A DNA stretch of 64,000 nucleotides, from contig NZ_JCKI01000004.1 in assembly GCF_000708265.2 (NCBI RefSeq), forward strand, positions 248,001 to 312,000. The letters are read 5' to 3'. Origin of the DNA: Pedobacter sp. R20-19. GTDB lineage: Bacteria; Bacteroidota; Bacteroidia; Sphingobacteriales; Sphingobacteriaceae. A program made the position numbers and the translations under genes. The notes under the pieces are model-generated. The model was not told where the DNA came from, made no database searches, and saw only the letters and a program-made list of their open reading frames with translations. Shown in pieces: positions 62,349-64,000 of the stretch; position 1 is the first letter of the stretch, and each line of letters begins with the position of its first letter.

Positions 62349-64000
62349 ATGGATCAAACCAAAACCAAAGGTTACAAAAAGATAAAAGCATGGCTTAAGC
62401 AAAACAAGCGTAAACCTTTTAAATTTCAGGAAGATGCCTGGCAATATTATCTTAATGGCTATAGTGGTTTGGTAAATGCTCCAACTGGTTTTGGAAAAAC
62501 TTTTTCTTTATTTTTAGCTGTAGCCATCGAAGCTTTAAATGCATCAGAGGCTAGTAATAAAAAGGCAAAAGATCGTTTACAATTAATCTGGATTACACCG
62601 CTACGTTCGCTGGCTAAAGATTTAGCAAGAGCCATGAGGGAAACTTTAATTGAACTTGAGTTAGACTGGCATGTAGGTGTTAGAAATGGAGATACATCAC
62701 AGGCAGAGAAAGTTCAGCAAAAGAAATCAATGCCAGAAATTTTATTGATAACACCAGAAAGTCTGCATTTACTCCTCGCGCAGAAAGGTTCCTCTACCCT
62801 ATTTAAAAACCTGAAATGTATTGTTGCAGATGAATGGCATGAGCTTTTAGGTAGTAAACGGGGCGTGTTGGTAGAACTTGCAGTATCAAGAATAAAGGGA
62901 CTACAGAAGTTGGAACAAAATCAATTTTTAAGAGTCTGGGGAATTTCAGCAACCATTGGAAATATAGAAGAGGCCCTGGATGTTTTAGAGCCCAATGAGG
63001 AAGCAAAAAGAATTATTGTAAAAGCCGATCTGGAAAAGAAAATTATAATTAAGTCTATTCTGCCAGATGATATTGAAACCTTACCATGGGCCGGCCATTT
63101 GGGCTTAAAATTAGCCTACAAGCTGTTGCCCATTATTGAAAAAAGTAAAACGACTTTAATTTTCATTAACACACGTGGCCAGTCTGAGATGTGGTATCAG
63201 CATCTGTTAAATATAGAACCAGAATTGGCGGGCCGAATTGCAATTCACCATGGATCTATAGATTTTGAGTTGAGAAACTGGATTGAAGATGCTTTACATA
63301 CTGGTCAGCTAAAGGCTGTAATTGCAACTTCTTCTTTAGATTTAGGCGTAGATTTTAAACCTGTAGATACCGTTGTGCAAGTTGGATCGCCAAAAGGTGT
63401 AGCCAGGTTTTTGCAACGTGCGGGCCGTTCAGGACACTCACCTAATGAAGTTTCCAAGATCTATTTTCTGCCTACCCATGCACTGGAATTGGTTGAAGCC
63501 GCTGCAATTAAGGAAGCAGCAAAAACCAATAATATTGAAAGCAGAGAACCTTTTATTATGGTCTTTGATACCTTAGTACAATATTTGGTTACCCTTGCCA
63601 TCGGCGATGGTTTTAATGATAAAATCATTTATGAAGAAATCAAAAATACGCATGCTTTCAAATTAATTTTGCCTGAAGAATGGACTTGGGTGATGCAGTT
63701 TATTACATCAGGTGGTGACAGTTTAGGCGCTTACAATGAGTTTAAAAAGGTTACTAAAGATGAAGATGGCCTTTGGAAAGTAAAGAGCCGGCAATTGGCT
63801 ATGCGGCACCGTTTGCATATCGGCACAATTGTTAGTGATGCCATGCTGAAGGTTAAATTTCTTTCGGGTGGTTACATTGGCATGGTTGAAGAGTATTTTG
63901 TAACTCGTTTAAAAGCCGGTGATAATTTTCGTCTGGCAGGTCGTGTTTTGGAATTTGTACATGTCAAAGATATGACGGTAATTGTTAGAAACAGCAAGCA
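62349..64000 (+). CDS. ligase-associated DEXH-box helicase (Lhr-like), cut by the window end
   Basis: Open from ATG 62349 to the window edge (550 codons). The Walker A is VNAPTGFGKTFSLF (near residue 43), the Walker B is VADEWHELLGSKRG (DEWH), WGISATIGN is motif III, and LQRAGRSGHSPNE is motif VI. These are the Lhr-type superfamily 2 helicase motifs. The remaining C-terminal domain, including the Lhr WH region, lies outside the window. Third member of the repair cluster; it should unwind DNA for the ligase and exonuclease. Confidence 0.93.
   Translation, partial: MDQTKTKGYKKIKAWLKQNKRKPFKFQEDAWQYYLNGYSGLVNAPTGFGKTFSLFLAVAIEALNASEASNKKAKDRLQLIWITPLRSLAKDLARAMRETLIELELDWHVGVRNGDTSQAEKVQQKKSMPEILLITPESLHLLLAQKGSSTLFKNLKCIVADEWHELLGSKRGVLVELAVSRIKGLQKLEQNQFLRVWGISATIGNIEEALDVLEPNEEAKRIIVKADLEKKIIIKSILPDDIETLPWAGHLGLKLAYKLLPIIEKSKTTLIFINTRGQSEMWYQHLLNIEPELAGRIAIHHGSIDFELRNWIEDALHTGQLKAVIATSSLDLGVDFKPVDTVVQVGSPKGVARFLQRAGRSGHSPNEVSKIYFLPTHALELVEAAAIKEAAKTNNIESREPFIMVFDTLVQYLVTLAIGDGFNDKIIYEEIKNTHAFKLILPEEWTWVMQFITSGGDSLGAYNEFKKVTKDEDGLWKVKSRQLAMRHRLHIGTIVSDAMLKVKFLSGGYIGMVEEYFVTRLKAGDNFRLAGRVLEFVHVKDMTVIVRNSK

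Noticed and set aside
1-64000. tRNA, rRNA, insertion sequences, prophage or integrase genes
   Set aside because: None was seen by eye in gaps or frames; a tRNAscan or IS search was not possible, so a small degenerate remnant could be missed.

Overview
The window looks like ordinary chromosome of an AT-rich Bacteroidota, most likely a Sphingobacteriaceae member such as Pedobacter or a close relative. Four things point there: a SusC/SusD pair (29-34 kb), several secreted proteins with Bacteroidota-type leaders ending in Ala-Gln, -7 boxes of the form TAnnTTTG instead of sigma70 boxes, and the lack of strong Shine-Dalgarno sequences. No tRNA, rRNA, IS element, phage gene or CRISPR array was seen. 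The genus is inferred from style only; no search was possible.

Layout: 0-4.6 kb is a glycerol module (a cut-off DeoR regulator divergent from glpD-glpK-glpF), followed by a DnaQ-like exonuclease that overlaps a CBS/DUF294 nucleotidyltransferase gene. 6.8-7.4 kb is an array of hairpin repeats between convergent gene ends. 7.5-10.6 kb is the translation operon thrS-infC-rpmI-rplT on the minus strand. 10.6-11.3 kb is non-coding and holds a strongly structured repeat-like element. 11.3-16.4 kb (minus) carries a secreted protein, a LutA-like Fe-S protein, a UMF1-type MFS transporter and RecQ. 16.5-20 kb is a propeller-amidohydrolase, then a second hairpin array, then a B12 radical SAM enzyme. 22.6-28.8 kb holds an HI0933-type flavoprotein divergent from purK-purE, an acyltransferase, YqgE and pdxH. 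29-34 kb is the SusD/SusC pair. 34-42.7 kb carries hbd, ruvB, a GNAT-nitrilase fusion, queG, an M1 peptidase and an ExoX-like nuclease. 42.9-58.1 kb carries two DUF3857 proteins, an SDR/DUF2867 protein, an L,D-transpeptidase, an outer-membrane barrel, a ComEA-like HhH barrel protein, ComEC, an enoyl-CoA hydratase, a DUF4412 protein and a DPP-IV-type peptidase. 58.2-64 kb has satD-DUF3307 divergent from the ligase-associated DNA repair cluster (MBL exonuclease, ATP-dependent ligase, Lhr-like helicase, the last cut by the window end).

The most interesting stretch is the satD/repair-cluster intergenic region. Three 20-bp palindromes with an exact 28-bp period sit on the satD promoter. SatD has a C-terminal helix-turn-helix and an N-terminal domain that reads like a class III nucleotide-cyclase fold. 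This suggests an autoregulated switch that could also control the divergent DNA repair operon. Other points of note are the hairpin arrays at convergent gene ends, an infC gene that can start at an ATT directly abutting the thrS stop, overlapping face-to-face promoters between purK and a flavoprotein gene, promoters whose predicted start sites coincide with start codons (pdxH, ruvB, queG), and a 40-codon membrane-protein gene missed by simple ORF length cut-offs.
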